From positions 248,001-312,000 of the forward strand of contig NZ_JAHZSU010000003.1 in NCBI RefSeq assembly GCF_019457945.1: DNA of 64,000 nt. The letters run 5' to 3'. The notes below the pieces were generated by a model. That model ran no database searches. It saw only the letters and a program-made list of their open reading frames with translations, and was not told the DNA's origin. Shown one piece after another: positions 44,967 to 54,500 of the stretch; position 1 is the first letter of the stretch, and each line of letters begins with the position of its first letter. The stretch comes from Ornithinimicrobium laminariae (GTDB taxonomy: Bacteria; Actinomycetota; Actinomycetes; Actinomycetales; Dermatophilaceae). The position numbers were made by a program, and so were the translations under genes.

Positions 44967-47027
44967 GTGACTAACGCCTTGTATCTCGCCTCCGCAGAGT
45001 CCGCGTCCGGCAAGTCGGCCCTGGCGGTGGGTTTGATCACCGAGTTGAGTCGCACCGCCGGCCGGGTGGGGGTGTTCAGACCGATTGTCATGGACCCCGA
45101 CAGCGACCCGATCTTGGACCTCCTGCTGCCCATGTGCACCTCGAGTGCCAACCCCAATGCCGCGTATGGCGTCACGCACGACTCCCTGCACAGCGACGAG
45201 AAGCGTGCAGTCGCCGAGATCGTCGATCGCTTCCACGCCTATGCCAATGAGCACGACATGGTGTTGGTCGTCGGCAGCGACTTCTCTGGCATTGCTAGCC
45301 CGAATGAGTTCAGCCTCAACGCCGCGGTCGCCGCCAACATTGGTGCTCCCCTGCTGCTGGTCGTCCCAGGGGTGGACCGCTCCCCCGAGCAAATTGTCAC
45401 CACTGCCGACATCGTCATGTCCGAAGCCGCCGCCCGGCATGCCCACGTGGTCGGCGTCATCGCCAACCGGGTCGCCAGCGAACACGTCGAAGCGACCCGA
45501 GAAGCCCTCGCCAAGCAACATCCCGAGGTCTTCGTCCAAGCCCTGGAGTCAGACGAGCTGCTGCAAGCCCCGACGGTGCGCAACATCTCCGACGCCATCG
45601 ATGGGCAACTCATCGCCGGCGACGACGAGTTGATGGACCGCGAAACCCCCAACATCGTGGTGGCGGGTATGACGTTGCCTAACGTCCTTGACCGCCTCAC
45701 CGAGGGCTGTGTCGTCATCTGCCCCGGCGACCGCGAAGAAATCACACTGGCCGCCGTGTTGGCGCATCAATCGAGCACCTCACCAACCTTGGCCGGGCTC
45801 ATCTTGAACGGCGGTTTCCGGCCCAGTCGCCAGGTGCAAAAGCTGATGGATGGCTTGGAGGTCAAGGTCCCCATCGTCTTATCCCCCGGCGGCACGATGG
45901 CCACCGCGAGCGCCGCCAGCCGGGCGCTTGGCCGCATCACACCGACCAGCCACAGCAAGATTGAGCGCGCCCGGGCCATCGTTGCCGAGCAACTTGACCT
46001 CGCTGCGATCTTGCCCGAAGGTGCGAGCCAGACCCCATCGGCGATGACGCCCCTGATGTTTGAGCACCAACTCACCGCTCGGGCCCGCGCCACCGGAGCC
46101 ACCGTCGTGTTGCCGGAGGGCAGCGAAGATCGCATCCTGCGCGCCGCCGATATCGTGCTGCGCCGCGGCATCGCCAAGATCATCCTGCTCGGCGACGAAG
46201 ACAGCATCCGGGCCCGCGCCGCGACCCTGGGGCTAGACCTCAGCGAAGCCAAGGTCATCGACCCCACCACCGATGAACGATTGCCCGGCTTCGCCAAAAA
46301 GTATGCGGAGTTGCGGGCGCACAAGGGCGTCACCGTTGAGCAAGCACAGGACACGGTGACGGACTCGGCATACTTTGGCACGTTGATGGTGCTGACCGGT
46401 GAAGCCGACGGGATGGTCAGCGGCTCGATCACCACCACGGCAGCCACCATCCGCCCGGCGCTAGAGATCATCCGCACTAAGCCCGGCGTCAGCGTCGTCT
46501 CCAGCGTGTTCTTCATGTGTCTAGCCGACAAGGTGCTGGTCTATGGCGATTGCGCGATCAACCCCGACCCCAATGCCGAACAACTGGCCGACATCGCCGT
46601 CACCTCGGCTGCCACCGCCAGCCAGTTTGGGGTCGACCCGTTGGTCGCGATGCTGTCCTACTCCACGGGCGGCTCGGGCTCCGGCGCTGATGTCGAAAAG
46701 GTCCGAGAAGCCACCACCCTGGTCAAGGAGCGCGCCAGTGACCTGGCCGTCGAGGGTCCGATCCAATATGACGCCGCCGTCGATCCGTCGGTAGCCGCCA
46801 CCAAGTTGAAGGAGTCGGCTGTCGCGGGCAAGGCTTCGGTCTTGATCTTCCCCGACCTCAACACTGGCAACAACACTTATAAGGCAGTCCAGCGGAGCGC
46901 GTCGGCCGTCGCGATTGGGCCGGTGCTGCAGGGCCTCAATATGCCAGTCAATGACTTGTCGCGTGGCTCGACGGTGCAAGACATCGTCAACACCATCTCC
47001 ATCACCGCGATCCAGGCAAAGGGCTGA
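44967..47027 (+). CDS. pta: Phosphate acetyltransferase
   Basis: A 686-residue, long-form Pta that makes acetyl phosphate from acetyl-CoA. The N-terminal P-loop-like domain begins LYLASAESASGKSALAVGL, the central DRTGG-type domain runs to about residue 330, and the C-terminal catalytic PTA_PTB domain includes VVLPEGSEDRILRAADIVLRRG (split), GSGSGADVEKV and LIFPDLNTGNNTYK. Start is the GTG at 44967. It precedes ackA by four bases, so the two are cotranscribed. Confidence 0.95.
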   Translation: MTNALYLASAESASGKSALAVGLITELSRTAGRVGVFRPIVMDPDSDPILDLLLPMCTSSANPNAAYGVTHDSLHSDEKRAVAEIVDRFHAYANEHDMVLVVGSDFSGIASPNEFSLNAAVAANIGAPLLLVVPGVDRSPEQIVTTADIVMSEAAARHAHVVGVIANRVASEHVEATREALAKQHPEVFVQALESDELLQAPTVRNISDAIDGQLIAGDDELMDRETPNIVVAGMTLPNVLDRLTEGCVVICPGDREEITLAAVLAHQSSTSPTLAGLILNGGFRPSRQVQKLMDGLEVKVPIVLSPGGTMATASAASRALGRITPTSHSKIERARAIVAEQLDLAAILPEGASQTPSAMTPLMFEHQLTARARATGATVVLPEGSEDRILRAADIVLRRGIAKIILLGDEDSIRARAATLGLDLSEAKVIDPTTDERLPGFAKKYAELRAHKGVTVEQAQDTVTDSAYFGTLMVLTGEADGMVSGSITTTAATIRPALEIIRTKPGVSVVSSVFFMCLADKVLVYGDCAINPDPNAEQLADIAVTSAATASQFGVDPLVAMLSYSTGGSGSGADVEKVREATTLVKERASDLAVEGPIQYDAAVDPSVAATKLKESAVAGKASVLIFPDLNTGNNTYKAVQRSASAVAIGPVLQGLNMPVNDLSRGSTVQDIVNTISITAIQAKG

Positions 47028-47031
47028 AGCC

Positions 47032-48231
47032 ATGACTGCTCCCACCCCCCACGTGCTGGTGATCAACGCTGGGTCGTCCTCCCTTAAATATCAACTGATC
47101 GACACCGCTACCGATGAGAGTCTGGCGAGCGGTCTGATCGAACGGATCGGCTCCCCCGAGTCCGTCGCCCACCACACTGTCGATGGCACGAAACACGACA
47201 AAGAGGTGGAGTGCCTCGATCACGGCCAAGCGCTGCAGATCCTCTCCAACGCCTTTCAAGAGCACGGACCGGTCGTGACCGCCGAGTCCTTGATCGCGAT
47301 CGGACACCGTGTCGTGCACGGCGGCGCGACGTTCGCCACCCCGGTGGTGATCGATGACGACGTGATCGCCGCCATCACCGACCTCATCCCGCTGGCACCA
47401 TTGCACAACCCCGGCAATCTGGCTGGCATCGAGCAAGCCCGCATCGCCTTCCCCAGCGTGCCGCAGGTTGCCGTCTTCGACACTGCCTTCCACGCCACCA
47501 TGTCACCCGCTGCCAGCACGTATGCGGTGCCTAAGGCCTGGCGCGAAGAGCACGGCGTGCGCAAATACGGTTTCCACGGCACCTCCCACGCCTTTGTGTC
47601 CCGGCGGGCTGCAGCCCTGACGAATCTGCCGGTCGCCGAAGCCAACGTGATCGTCCTGCACCTCGGCAATGGCGCGTCCGCCTGCGCCGTCGAGGGTGGC
47701 ACGTCCATCGACACCTCGATGGGCCTGACCCCGATGGATGGGCTGATTATGGGCACCCGGCCCGGCGATCTTGACCCGTCTTTGCCCGGTCACCTGTCGC
47801 GGGTTGCCGGGCTCTCGCTGGAGGACTACGACAAGGCCCTGGCCAAAGAGTCTGGCCTGCAGGGCTTGACCGGCAGCGCCGACTTCCGAGAGGTGATGAC
47901 CGGTTATCAAGCAGGTGAGCCCGAGGCCCAACTGGCCGTTGAGGCTGTCGTGCATCGCATCGTTCGCCACGTCGGCGCGCTGGCCGCAGTGCTGGGCCGA
48001 GTCGACGCCATCGCCTTCACCGCCGGCATCGGCGAAAACAACGCCGTCTTGCGAGAACTGGTGATGCTGCGCCTGGGCATCCTAGGCGTCGTGGCCGACG
48101 AAGCAGCCAACAACAGCGCCGAGGGTGAAGCGCTGATCAGCGCCGACTCCAGCCATACCCAGGTGTGGGTGATCCCGACCAACGAAGAAGGCGAGATCGC
48201 ACAGCAATCAGCCACCCTCGTAGCGTCATAG
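47032..48231 (+). CDS. ackA: Acetate kinase
   Basis: A 399-residue kinase that converts acetyl phosphate and ADP to acetate and ATP. It shows the ASKHA-fold signatures NAGSSSLKYQLID, the DTAFHATM loop with the YAVP motif, HGTSHAFVS, VLHLGNGASACAV and FTAGIGENNA. The ATG at 47032 follows GCTGAAGCC closely and lies four bases after the pta stop; the longer frame upstream is an alternate reading of pta. Pta and AckA together give overflow acetate production or acetate uptake. With the aceA/aceB pair dead at 16-19 kb, growth on acetate by the classical glyoxylate route would not be supported here. Confidence 0.96.
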   Translation: MTAPTPHVLVINAGSSSLKYQLIDTATDESLASGLIERIGSPESVAHHTVDGTKHDKEVECLDHGQALQILSNAFQEHGPVVTAESLIAIGHRVVHGGATFATPVVIDDDVIAAITDLIPLAPLHNPGNLAGIEQARIAFPSVPQVAVFDTAFHATMSPAASTYAVPKAWREEHGVRKYGFHGTSHAFVSRRAAALTNLPVAEANVIVLHLGNGASACAVEGGTSIDTSMGLTPMDGLIMGTRPGDLDPSLPGHLSRVAGLSLEDYDKALAKESGLQGLTGSADFREVMTGYQAGEPEAQLAVEAVVHRIVRHVGALAAVLGRVDAIAFTAGIGENNAVLRELVMLRLGILGVVADEAANNSAEGEALISADSSHTQVWVIPTNEEGEIAQQSATLVAS

Positions 48232-48275
48232 CTAGGGGCGGCTGATCAGCCCAACGGGCTTAGCGATGAGCGGCG

Positions 48276-48722
48276 TTACTTAGCGTCTGCGCTCTCGTCC
48301 TTCACGGCCAAGACGTCGCAGCTAGCTTCAAGGAGCACCTTCTGCGCGGTGCTGCCAGCGATCAACTTGCCCATCGCGGAGCGACGACGAACGCCAATCA
48401 CGATCAGGCTGGCATCGACCTCTTCGGCGGCGGTCAAGATCTCGTCCGCAGCGTCGGTGGCCATGTCCTGTTGACGAACCTCGTGCTCTACGCCAAAACC
48501 CTGCAAACGCTCGACGAGGGCGTCCAGATCCTGGTCTGAGGCGTAGTTGGGGTGAGCAGTGTTGCTGCGGTGTCCAGTGTTGACGACAACAAGTTTGGCG
48601 TCGTCACGCTGAGCGCGTTCAATGGCGCGGTCCAGGGCCGAGAGGCCTTCGGGGCTAGGGATATAGCCAACAACGATAGTCACGTAAGGGACTTTCTGGT
48701 CGGGTGTGTCTGGCACCTTCAA
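48276..48722 (-). CDS. Universal stress protein (UspA family)
   Basis: A 148-residue single-domain Usp. The ATP-binding pattern G-x2-G-x9-G-(S/T) is near VIGVRRRSAMGKLIAGSTAQKVL (only motif positions 105-127 matter). The N-terminal strand is YVTIVVGYIPSPEG. The ATG at 48722 or a start about ten codons later would both keep the domain. It is convergent with ackA. Confidence 0.87.
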   Translation of the reverse strand: MKVPDTPDQKVPYVTIVVGYIPSPEGLSALDRAIERAQRDDAKLVVVNTGHRSNTAHPNYASDQDLDALVERLQGFGVEHEVRQQDMATDAADEILTAAEEVDASLIVIGVRRRSAMGKLIAGSTAQKVLLEASCDVLAVKDESADAK

Positions 48723-48772
48723 ACGTAGTGGCTATAGCCCTGCAGGCGCTACCAACGAGACCGTCTGACTGA

Positions 48773-50026
48773 TCACACTGCCGTTTCTGTCACCACGACA
48801 ATCTGGCCCTCCAGCGTGCGGTGCACTGGGCACTTGTCCGCGATAGCCAACAGTGCCTTCTGCTGATCTGCCGGGATGCCCTCAGCGAACTTGATGATGC
48901 GGGTGATCTTGTCGACCATCCCCTTCGCCGATTCGCAGTCTTCGATATCGCGAGCGTGCACCCGCGCATGCTCAAGCGTCACCGTGGTGGCACCAAACTC
49001 CCACCCCTTGCGCCGCGCATACATCCGCATCGTCATGGAGGTGCAGGCACCCAAACTCGAGAGCAATACCTCGTATGGCGTGGGGCCGGCATCGTCGCCG
49101 CCGACCGAGACCGGTTCGTCGATGGCCCAGCGGTGGTGGCGGACTTGGGCCTGGTGCAGGAAGCCTTCGACGTCCATCTCGGCAACCGTCAGCGTAGCGG
49201 GCTCTTCGTCGCCTGACTCTGGCTGGCTGGACTCGGCTGCTGGGTCTTCTTGGCCGAGGTAGCGGTCGGCCCAGGACGCGATGATCGACGCGGCAAAGAC
49301 CGAATCGGCTCGGTTGGACAAGAGGTGGTCGGCGCCATCGAGGGCAACGAACGACTTGGGGTGTCGGGCGGACTCAAAGATGACGCGCGCTTCGTCAACG
49401 CCGACCGTCTGGTCGGTTGGCGAGTGCATCACCAGCAGTGCCTTGCCCAGGCTGCCCAGGCGCTCGCAGTGTGGCTGAGAGTTGAGGTCAGCGATGAAGT
49501 TGCGACGAATGTTGAACGGCCGACCACCGATGTTGACCTCAAGCATGTCATCAGGCGACCCGGCGTCGGCGTCCATGTCGCCATCCATCAAGTGCATGAC
49601 GTGATCTGGAGATGACGGAGCGCCGATAGTGGCCACAGCCCGTACGGACTCCAACCGGCCACCAGCAGCAATCGCCGCGGCGCCGCCCAGTGAGTGGCCC
49701 ACCAACAGTTGGGGGCCTGCGTAGTTGTCGGCCAGCCAGACGGCAGCGGCCTCTAGGTCTTCGATGTTGCTGCCAAAAGTGGTGTCGGCGAAGTCGCCGT
49801 CGGATGAGCCCAGACCGGTGAAGTCGAAGCGCAGCACGGCAAAGCCTGCTCCCGTCAGCGCAGCCGAAATGCGTGACGCGGCGTGCGAGTCTTTGCTGCA
49901 GGTGAAGCAGTGGGCGACGATCGCGAACGCCCGTGGCTCGCCAGCCGGCAGGTGCAAATCACCCCGTAATTCCTGGTCCATCGACCCTGGGAAGGTGACT
50001 CTGCTTGCGGACTTATCTGACGCCAT
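48773..50026 (-). CDS. Alpha/beta hydrolase-OsmC fusion protein
   Basis: A 417-residue fusion. Residues 1-255 are an alpha/beta hydrolase with nucleophile elbow GHSLGG (Ser112), DFTGLGSSDG before it, and a late GADHLL histidine. A Glu/Pro linker leads to an OsmC-like domain at about 280-417, with redox cysteines in LSSLGACTSMTMRMYA and KCPVHRTLEG. OsmC proteins reduce organic hydroperoxides through such cysteine pairs. This fusion is known in other bacteria; the hydrolase may release the peroxide or acyl substrate. Confidence 0.9.
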   Translation of the reverse strand: MASDKSASRVTFPGSMDQELRGDLHLPAGEPRAFAIVAHCFTCSKDSHAASRISAALTGAGFAVLRFDFTGLGSSDGDFADTTFGSNIEDLEAAAVWLADNYAGPQLLVGHSLGGAAAIAAGGRLESVRAVATIGAPSSPDHVMHLMDGDMDADAGSPDDMLEVNIGGRPFNIRRNFIADLNSQPHCERLGSLGKALLVMHSPTDQTVGVDEARVIFESARHPKSFVALDGADHLLSNRADSVFAASIIASWADRYLGQEDPAAESSQPESGDEEPATLTVAEMDVEGFLHQAQVRHHRWAIDEPVSVGGDDAGPTPYEVLLSSLGACTSMTMRMYARRKGWEFGATTVTLEHARVHARDIEDCESAKGMVDKITRIIKFAEGIPADQQKALLAIADKCPVHRTLEGQIVVVTETAV

Positions 50027-50100
50027 ACCGAACTCCTGACGATGTCCCGGCCGACCGCTGCGATCGGAATGAAACCAACCCTACGTGTGGTTCACATCAC

Positions 50101-50406
50101 ATGACATCTTCAAACACCCTGATGCAAGCAACCTGGAATGGCCATGTCGTGGCTGAGTCCGACCAGACTGAAGTCGTCGAGGGTAACCACTACTTCCCGG
50201 CCACGTCACTGAAGCAGGAGTTCTTCAGCCAGACGCCGACGACGACGGTTTGCCCGTGGAAGGGCACGTCAACCTACTACTCGCTCACCGCAGAAGGCAC
50301 CACCACGAACGACGCGGCCTGGGCCTACCTCGATCCGAAGTCAGCAGCAGAAAACATCAAGGGACACGTCGCGTTTGGCCGCGATGTCACCGTCTCCCCT
50401 GTCTGA
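50101..50406 (+). CDS. DUF427 domain protein
   Basis: A 101-residue beta-rich protein with DUF427 landmarks: ATWNGHVVAES, EGNHYFP, TTVCPWKGTSTYYSL, and AAENIKGHVAFGRDV. The function of the family is unknown; it is widespread in actinobacteria as a small single-domain protein. The ATG at 50101 gives the full domain. Confidence 0.87.
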   Translation: MTSSNTLMQATWNGHVVAESDQTEVVEGNHYFPATSLKQEFFSQTPTTTVCPWKGTSTYYSLTAEGTTTNDAAWAYLDPKSAAENIKGHVAFGRDVTVSPV

Positions 50407-50437
50407 TCGCCAGGATCGCCGGCAAGAGAACCCTTAG

Positions 50438-51490
50438 TCAGGGCGTCTGCACATAGTCGGTATCGTCAATGCCACCGTCATCCCGCGCCACGAGACCTTC
50501 CATTGCCAGCATCCAACGCTCGCGCGGGTCATCTCCGCTCGGCGCCGGTTGATGCGTGGTGGCCAGCGAAGAGCGACGCGGCGACAGGTGCACACCGGCA
50601 ATCATGCAGCGCACTGACCCGCCAGCCATCTCAATCGTCGACACGTCTAGCGGCAGCAAGGTTGCCGACTGCTCAATCACTTCACGTTGCCCAGCGGTCA
50701 ACGAAGCCTCTGCGCGAGCCGACAGCGCCAAAACTCGCCCGTTGGGGGTCTGCAATTCGATGGCATTGCCGGCAAAATCGCGGATCTGCTCATGGCTCAA
50801 CGGCAACACCGTGCGGCCAGTCAGCTCGAGGGCTTCGCAGACCTCGTCGCGGCGGCCCGGATCGGTGATCATGTCGAGGCCGATCAGCGCATAGTGGCTG
50901 CCGATGCACATCATGACGTTGGTGTGATAAACCGGCACGCCCGCTTCGTCATAGGCGTCGAACACCATCGGCTCATAGCCAAAGTTGGCGCAGAAGCGCT
51001 CGAGCGCGATGGGGTTGGCGCGGTTCGAGCGGGCGGCATAGGCAACGCGGCTTTCGTGGTCGATGACCATCGCGCCGGTGCCCTCAAGGAACATGTCGTC
51101 GTATTCGAGGCCGGAGTAGTCGACGATGTCGTGCACCCGATAGCTGCGCTTGAGCATCTCGATCACATCGTTGCGACGCTCTTCGCGGCGTGATGGCGAA
51201 AACATCGGATAGACCGCGATGCGTCCGCCGGTATGCGTGGAGAACCAGTTGTTGGGGAAGACGCTGTCCGGGCGCGTGCTGCCCTCGTTCTCAAACAAGT
51301 GCACCCGCACGCCAGCCTTGGTCAACTCGTTCGCAACACCGGTGACCTCGTCAAACGCACTACTTGCCAGCGCTGAAGGGTCCACCTCCCCCGGGCTCGT
51401 CTGGAAGGTGTTGTCAGCAGCCGTCTCAGGATTGGGTGAGAAGTGGTGCGGCCGGATCAGGATGACGGCGGAAGGGGCTTGTGCAGACAT
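50438..51490 (-). CDS. CtlX-like amidinotransferase/deiminase-family hydrolase
   Basis: A 350-residue pentein-fold enzyme. It matches the CtlX group (citrulline utilisation hydrolase, related to arginine deiminases and dimethylargininases): VFPNNWFSTHTGG, LEGTGAMVIDHESRVAYAARS, CIGSHYALIG, and GGSVRCMIAGVHLSP with the catalytic cysteine. Start is the ATG at 51490; a longer frame would overlap prfC. The precise guanidino or ureido substrate cannot be told. Confidence 0.86.
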   Translation of the reverse strand: MSAQAPSAVILIRPHHFSPNPETAADNTFQTSPGEVDPSALASSAFDEVTGVANELTKAGVRVHLFENEGSTRPDSVFPNNWFSTHTGGRIAVYPMFSPSRREERRNDVIEMLKRSYRVHDIVDYSGLEYDDMFLEGTGAMVIDHESRVAYAARSNRANPIALERFCANFGYEPMVFDAYDEAGVPVYHTNVMMCIGSHYALIGLDMITDPGRRDEVCEALELTGRTVLPLSHEQIRDFAGNAIELQTPNGRVLALSARAEASLTAGQREVIEQSATLLPLDVSTIEMAGGSVRCMIAGVHLSPRRSSLATTHQPAPSGDDPRERWMLAMEGLVARDDGGIDDTDYVQTP

Positions 51491-51524
51491 ACCTTCGATT
51501 ATGCAGGTGCGCGCAACTTCACAT

Positions 51525-53153
51525 TTACATGCCGCCTGCGGGCAGCTCAGCCAGCAGCGCATCCGGGTTATTACGTGCCACCGAGTCGGCGCGCCAGCGA
51601 TCCGGGAACAGCGCCAAATAGACACCATCGCCGCGTTGCAGCACCTCAACACGGGAGGCCGCATTGATGGTCGGTGCGTCTTCGGCACTAGTCCGTCGGG
51701 CCAAGTTGTATTCGAGGCGTTCCAGCGTCACCGGGCAGCTGAACTCAGACTTCATCCGCTGCTCCACGACCTCAAACTGCATGATGCCGACAGCCGCCAA
51801 AACCGGAGCCTGGTCGCCACGCAGATCCGAGCGCAGCACCTGGACGACGCCTTCTTCTTCGAGTTGCTCCACGCCGCGGCGGAACTGTTTGTAGCGGCCG
51901 GCGTCCTTGGCGCGCATAACGGAGAAGAACTCGGGGGCGAAGCGCTCCATCGCCGGAAACTGCACGCGCTCGCCGGTGTGGATCGTGTCGCCGACGGTGA
52001 GCGCCTGAGCATTCACCAGACCAATCACGTCTCCGGGGTATGCGGTGTCGACCGACACGCGCTCACGTCCAAAGACGGCTTGGGCGTACTTGGTGGTGAA
52101 CGGCTTGCCGGTTGCCGCGTGTGTGACAACCATGCCGCGCTCAAACACACCAGAGCAGACTCGGGCGTAGGCCAAGCGGTCGCGGTGGGCCTGGTCCATG
52201 CCGGACTGCACCTTGAAGATCAATGCGCTGAACTCGTCATTGAGCGGACGTGGGGTGCCCTCGACATCGGGCCGAGCGCTCGGTGCCGGAGCCAACTCGA
52301 GCAGCGTGGACAGCAGTTGGGAGACCCCAAAGTTGAGCTTGGCGGAGGCGAACACAACAGGTGTCGTGATGCCGCCGAGGAACAACTCTTGGTCGTGGTT
52401 GGCACCATCAGCGGCGAGCAACTCGTGCTCATCGACTGCGGTTGTCCACTCATCGCCCTGGTCAAGCGCAGCCTGAGCCGCAGGCACGTGGCGCTCGGGT
52501 GCACGCGTCGTGCCACCGGCGGTCCGGGTGAACTCGACAAAGTCACCCGTTTCGCGATCCAGCACACCGCGGAAGTCGCCAGCGATACCGACCGGCCAGG
52601 TCAGCGGGGTGGGCCGCAGGCCAATCTGCTCTTCGATCTCATCGAACAACTCCAACGGGTCGCGACCAGGCCGGTCCCACTTGTTGATGACGGTGATGAC
52701 CGGGAGACCGTGGTGACGACATACGCGGAAAAGTTTGAGGGTTTGTGGCTCCAGGCCCTTGGCTGCGTCAACCAACATGACGGCGCAGTCGACAGCCGAG
52801 AGCACGCGGTAGGTGTCTTCGGAGAAGTCGGCGTGGCCAGGGGTGTCGACCAAGTTCACGACGTGATCGTTGTAGTGGAACTGCAGCGCCGTCGAGGCAA
52901 TCGAGATGCCACGGTCGCGCTCGATGTCCATCCAGTCAGAGACGGTGCTCTTGCGACCAGCCTTGCCGTGCACCGCGCCGGCCTCTGAGAGGACGTGGGC
53001 GTGCAACGCAAGAGCCTCGGTCAACGTGGATTTACCAGCGTCGGGGTGGCTGATCACGGCGAAAGTGCGGCGCGGGGCGGCAGCGCTCGCTCCACCCTTG
53101 CCAGCCTTGGTGGCGGGACGGGCGGGGGCGTTAGTTTCAGAAGTAGTCGACAT
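51525..53153 (-). CDS. prfC: Peptide chain release factor 3
   Basis: A 542-residue translational GTPase that recycles RF1/RF2. GTPase motifs are SHPDAGKSTLTEAL (G1), RGISI (G2), DTPGHADF (G3) and NKWD (G4); the C-terminal domains show QFEVVEQRMKSEF. Length and the RF3-specific region IGLRPTPLTWPVG separate it from EF-G. It stands alone on the minus strand, 34 bp upstream of the CtlX-like gene, and may be cotranscribed with it. Confidence 0.95.
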   Translation of the reverse strand: MSTTSETNAPARPATKAGKGGASAAAPRRTFAVISHPDAGKSTLTEALALHAHVLSEAGAVHGKAGRKSTVSDWMDIERDRGISIASTALQFHYNDHVVNLVDTPGHADFSEDTYRVLSAVDCAVMLVDAAKGLEPQTLKLFRVCRHHGLPVITVINKWDRPGRDPLELFDEIEEQIGLRPTPLTWPVGIAGDFRGVLDRETGDFVEFTRTAGGTTRAPERHVPAAQAALDQGDEWTTAVDEHELLAADGANHDQELFLGGITTPVVFASAKLNFGVSQLLSTLLELAPAPSARPDVEGTPRPLNDEFSALIFKVQSGMDQAHRDRLAYARVCSGVFERGMVVTHAATGKPFTTKYAQAVFGRERVSVDTAYPGDVIGLVNAQALTVGDTIHTGERVQFPAMERFAPEFFSVMRAKDAGRYKQFRRGVEQLEEEGVVQVLRSDLRGDQAPVLAAVGIMQFEVVEQRMKSEFSCPVTLERLEYNLARRTSAEDAPTINAASRVEVLQRGDGVYLALFPDRWRADSVARNNPDALLAELPAGGM

Positions 53154-53253
53154 ACCACTTTTAGGATATCCCTGGTCCGCAAACTGGCTGGCCGCTCGCG
53201 TGATCGCTGGATTCGCGCCTCAAACTGTCACCGCGTCGCGCTATCCTCCCTGC

Positions 53254-53832
53254 ATGACTTCGACTCAGCGTGCTTGCCGCACCATGCTGATGTTGAGTCT
53301 CACGGTTGGTTTTGCCGCGGCTGGCCACGGCCTCGCGGGGGCCCACCATCAGGTCTCGCTTGCCAGCATCTTCGTCGCGCTCATCGTTGCAGCAATCCCG
53401 GCCAGGTATGCCGTGCGTCGCCCATTGCGGGTGGGCTCAGGCCTGATGACCGTGCTGGGTCTGCAAGCCGTTTCGCACGTTGCATTCGCTTTAGTGCCGC
53501 TGATGGCCGCAGGTGCCTCGTTGGGTGCTGGCCACCACGACATGGCAATGACGAGCACTGACGCGTCGATGTCTCTTGGCGCTGGGCTGATGGCTTCGGT
53601 GACGCCCGCGATGGTGGCCTTCCATGCGGTGGCAGCACTCTGTGTCGCGGCCCTCTGGTCGGCAGCCGACGCTGCCGCCGTGGCACTCGACCGTTGGTTG
53701 TCACTGGTGCTGCACCAATCGGTGACGTTGGCCGCACCTCGCACGCGGGTTTGCGCGTGCATCACTCGCCTGCGCAGCATTGTGTTTGCGCTGCGTGTGC
53801 CTATTCGTGGGCCGCCCGCTCTTACGAGTTAG
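53254..53832 (+). CDS. Membrane protein of a putative metal-handling operon
   Basis: A 192-residue protein with about four TM segments and a His/Met-containing loop (GAGHHDMAMTSTDASM). The C-terminal region (AFHAVAALCVAALWSAADAAA) resembles membrane proteins located beside copper-handling genes in actinobacteria. The ATG at 53254 follows CCTCCCTGC, with no clear ribosome-binding site. It precedes the PCuAC-like lipoprotein by 89 bp. A role in copper or haem transfer is inferred from its neighbours. Confidence 0.62.
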   Translation: MTSTQRACRTMLMLSLTVGFAAAGHGLAGAHHQVSLASIFVALIVAAIPARYAVRRPLRVGSGLMTVLGLQAVSHVAFALVPLMAAGASLGAGHHDMAMTSTDASMSLGAGLMASVTPAMVAFHAVAALCVAALWSAADAAAVALDRWLSLVLHQSVTLAAPRTRVCACITRLRSIVFALRVPIRGPPALTS

Positions 53833-53921
53833 TGCTCTTCGCCGCCTTGTTCGCGGCTTCTTCCGTTGCGCAGTTCACCGGTGTTCGTCGGCTGCGCGCA
53901 CCCACTTTCTCGAAGGAAATC

Positions 53922-54500
53922 ATGAATCGTACTTTTGCGACCCTGACCACCGCTACCCTCTTGGCTTTCTCCTTGGCAGCCTGCTCGACCGACGACGCTG
54001 AGACAGCCTCAACGGAGGCCGTGGCGCCCGAAACCGACATGTCCACCGCAGGCATGGACGCCGCGCTAACGCTTGAGGACGGCTGGGTGAAATCAGCAGA
54101 TGAGGGCATGACGGGCGCTTTCGGGACGTTGACCAACCACACTGCCGAAGACATCGAAATTGTCTCTGTGGAGGCCGACTTCGCCGACATGCCGCAGTTG
54201 CACGAAACCGTCACTGATTCGGCTGGCGCGAGCCAAATGCAACAGGTCGACGGATTCGTCGTTCCAGCAGAAGGCACGTATGAGTTGGCTCCGGGCGGCG
54301 ATCACTTGATGCTGATGGGCCTAAACGAAGCTGTCGAGAGCGGCACGACGGCTGACGTCACGCTGGTGGCCGACGATGGCACCGAGTGGCTGCTGGAGTT
54401 GCCAGTTCGCGAGTTTGATGGAGCCGAGGAGACCTATGACGAGGGCCAGTCTGAGATGAATATGGACATGGACTCCGACGAGATGACTTCAGACCAGTGA
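53922..54500 (+). CDS. PCuAC-like periplasmic copper chaperone lipoprotein
   Basis: A 192-residue lipoprotein with a signal peptide and lipobox (LLAFSLAAC, Cys20). The DUF461/PCuAC domain shows AFGTLTNHTAED, DMPQLHETV and GGDHLMLMGL, the usual His/Met copper ligands. The C-terminus is Met/Asp-rich (MNMDMDSDEM). AAGGAAATC precedes the ATG at 53922. It overlaps the DyP peroxidase gene by four bases. Confidence 0.85.
   Translation: MNRTFATLTTATLLAFSLAACSTDDAETASTEAVAPETDMSTAGMDAALTLEDGWVKSADEGMTGAFGTLTNHTAEDIEIVSVEADFADMPQLHETVTDSAGASQMQQVDGFVVPAEGTYELAPGGDHLMLMGLNEAVESGTTADVTLVADDGTEWLLELPVREFDGAEETYDEGQSEMNMDMDSDEMTSDQ

Noticed and set aside
44922..45539. Extended N-terminus of the aminotransferase
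   Set aside because: The extra codons are antisense to pta; the conserved protein starts at 44921.
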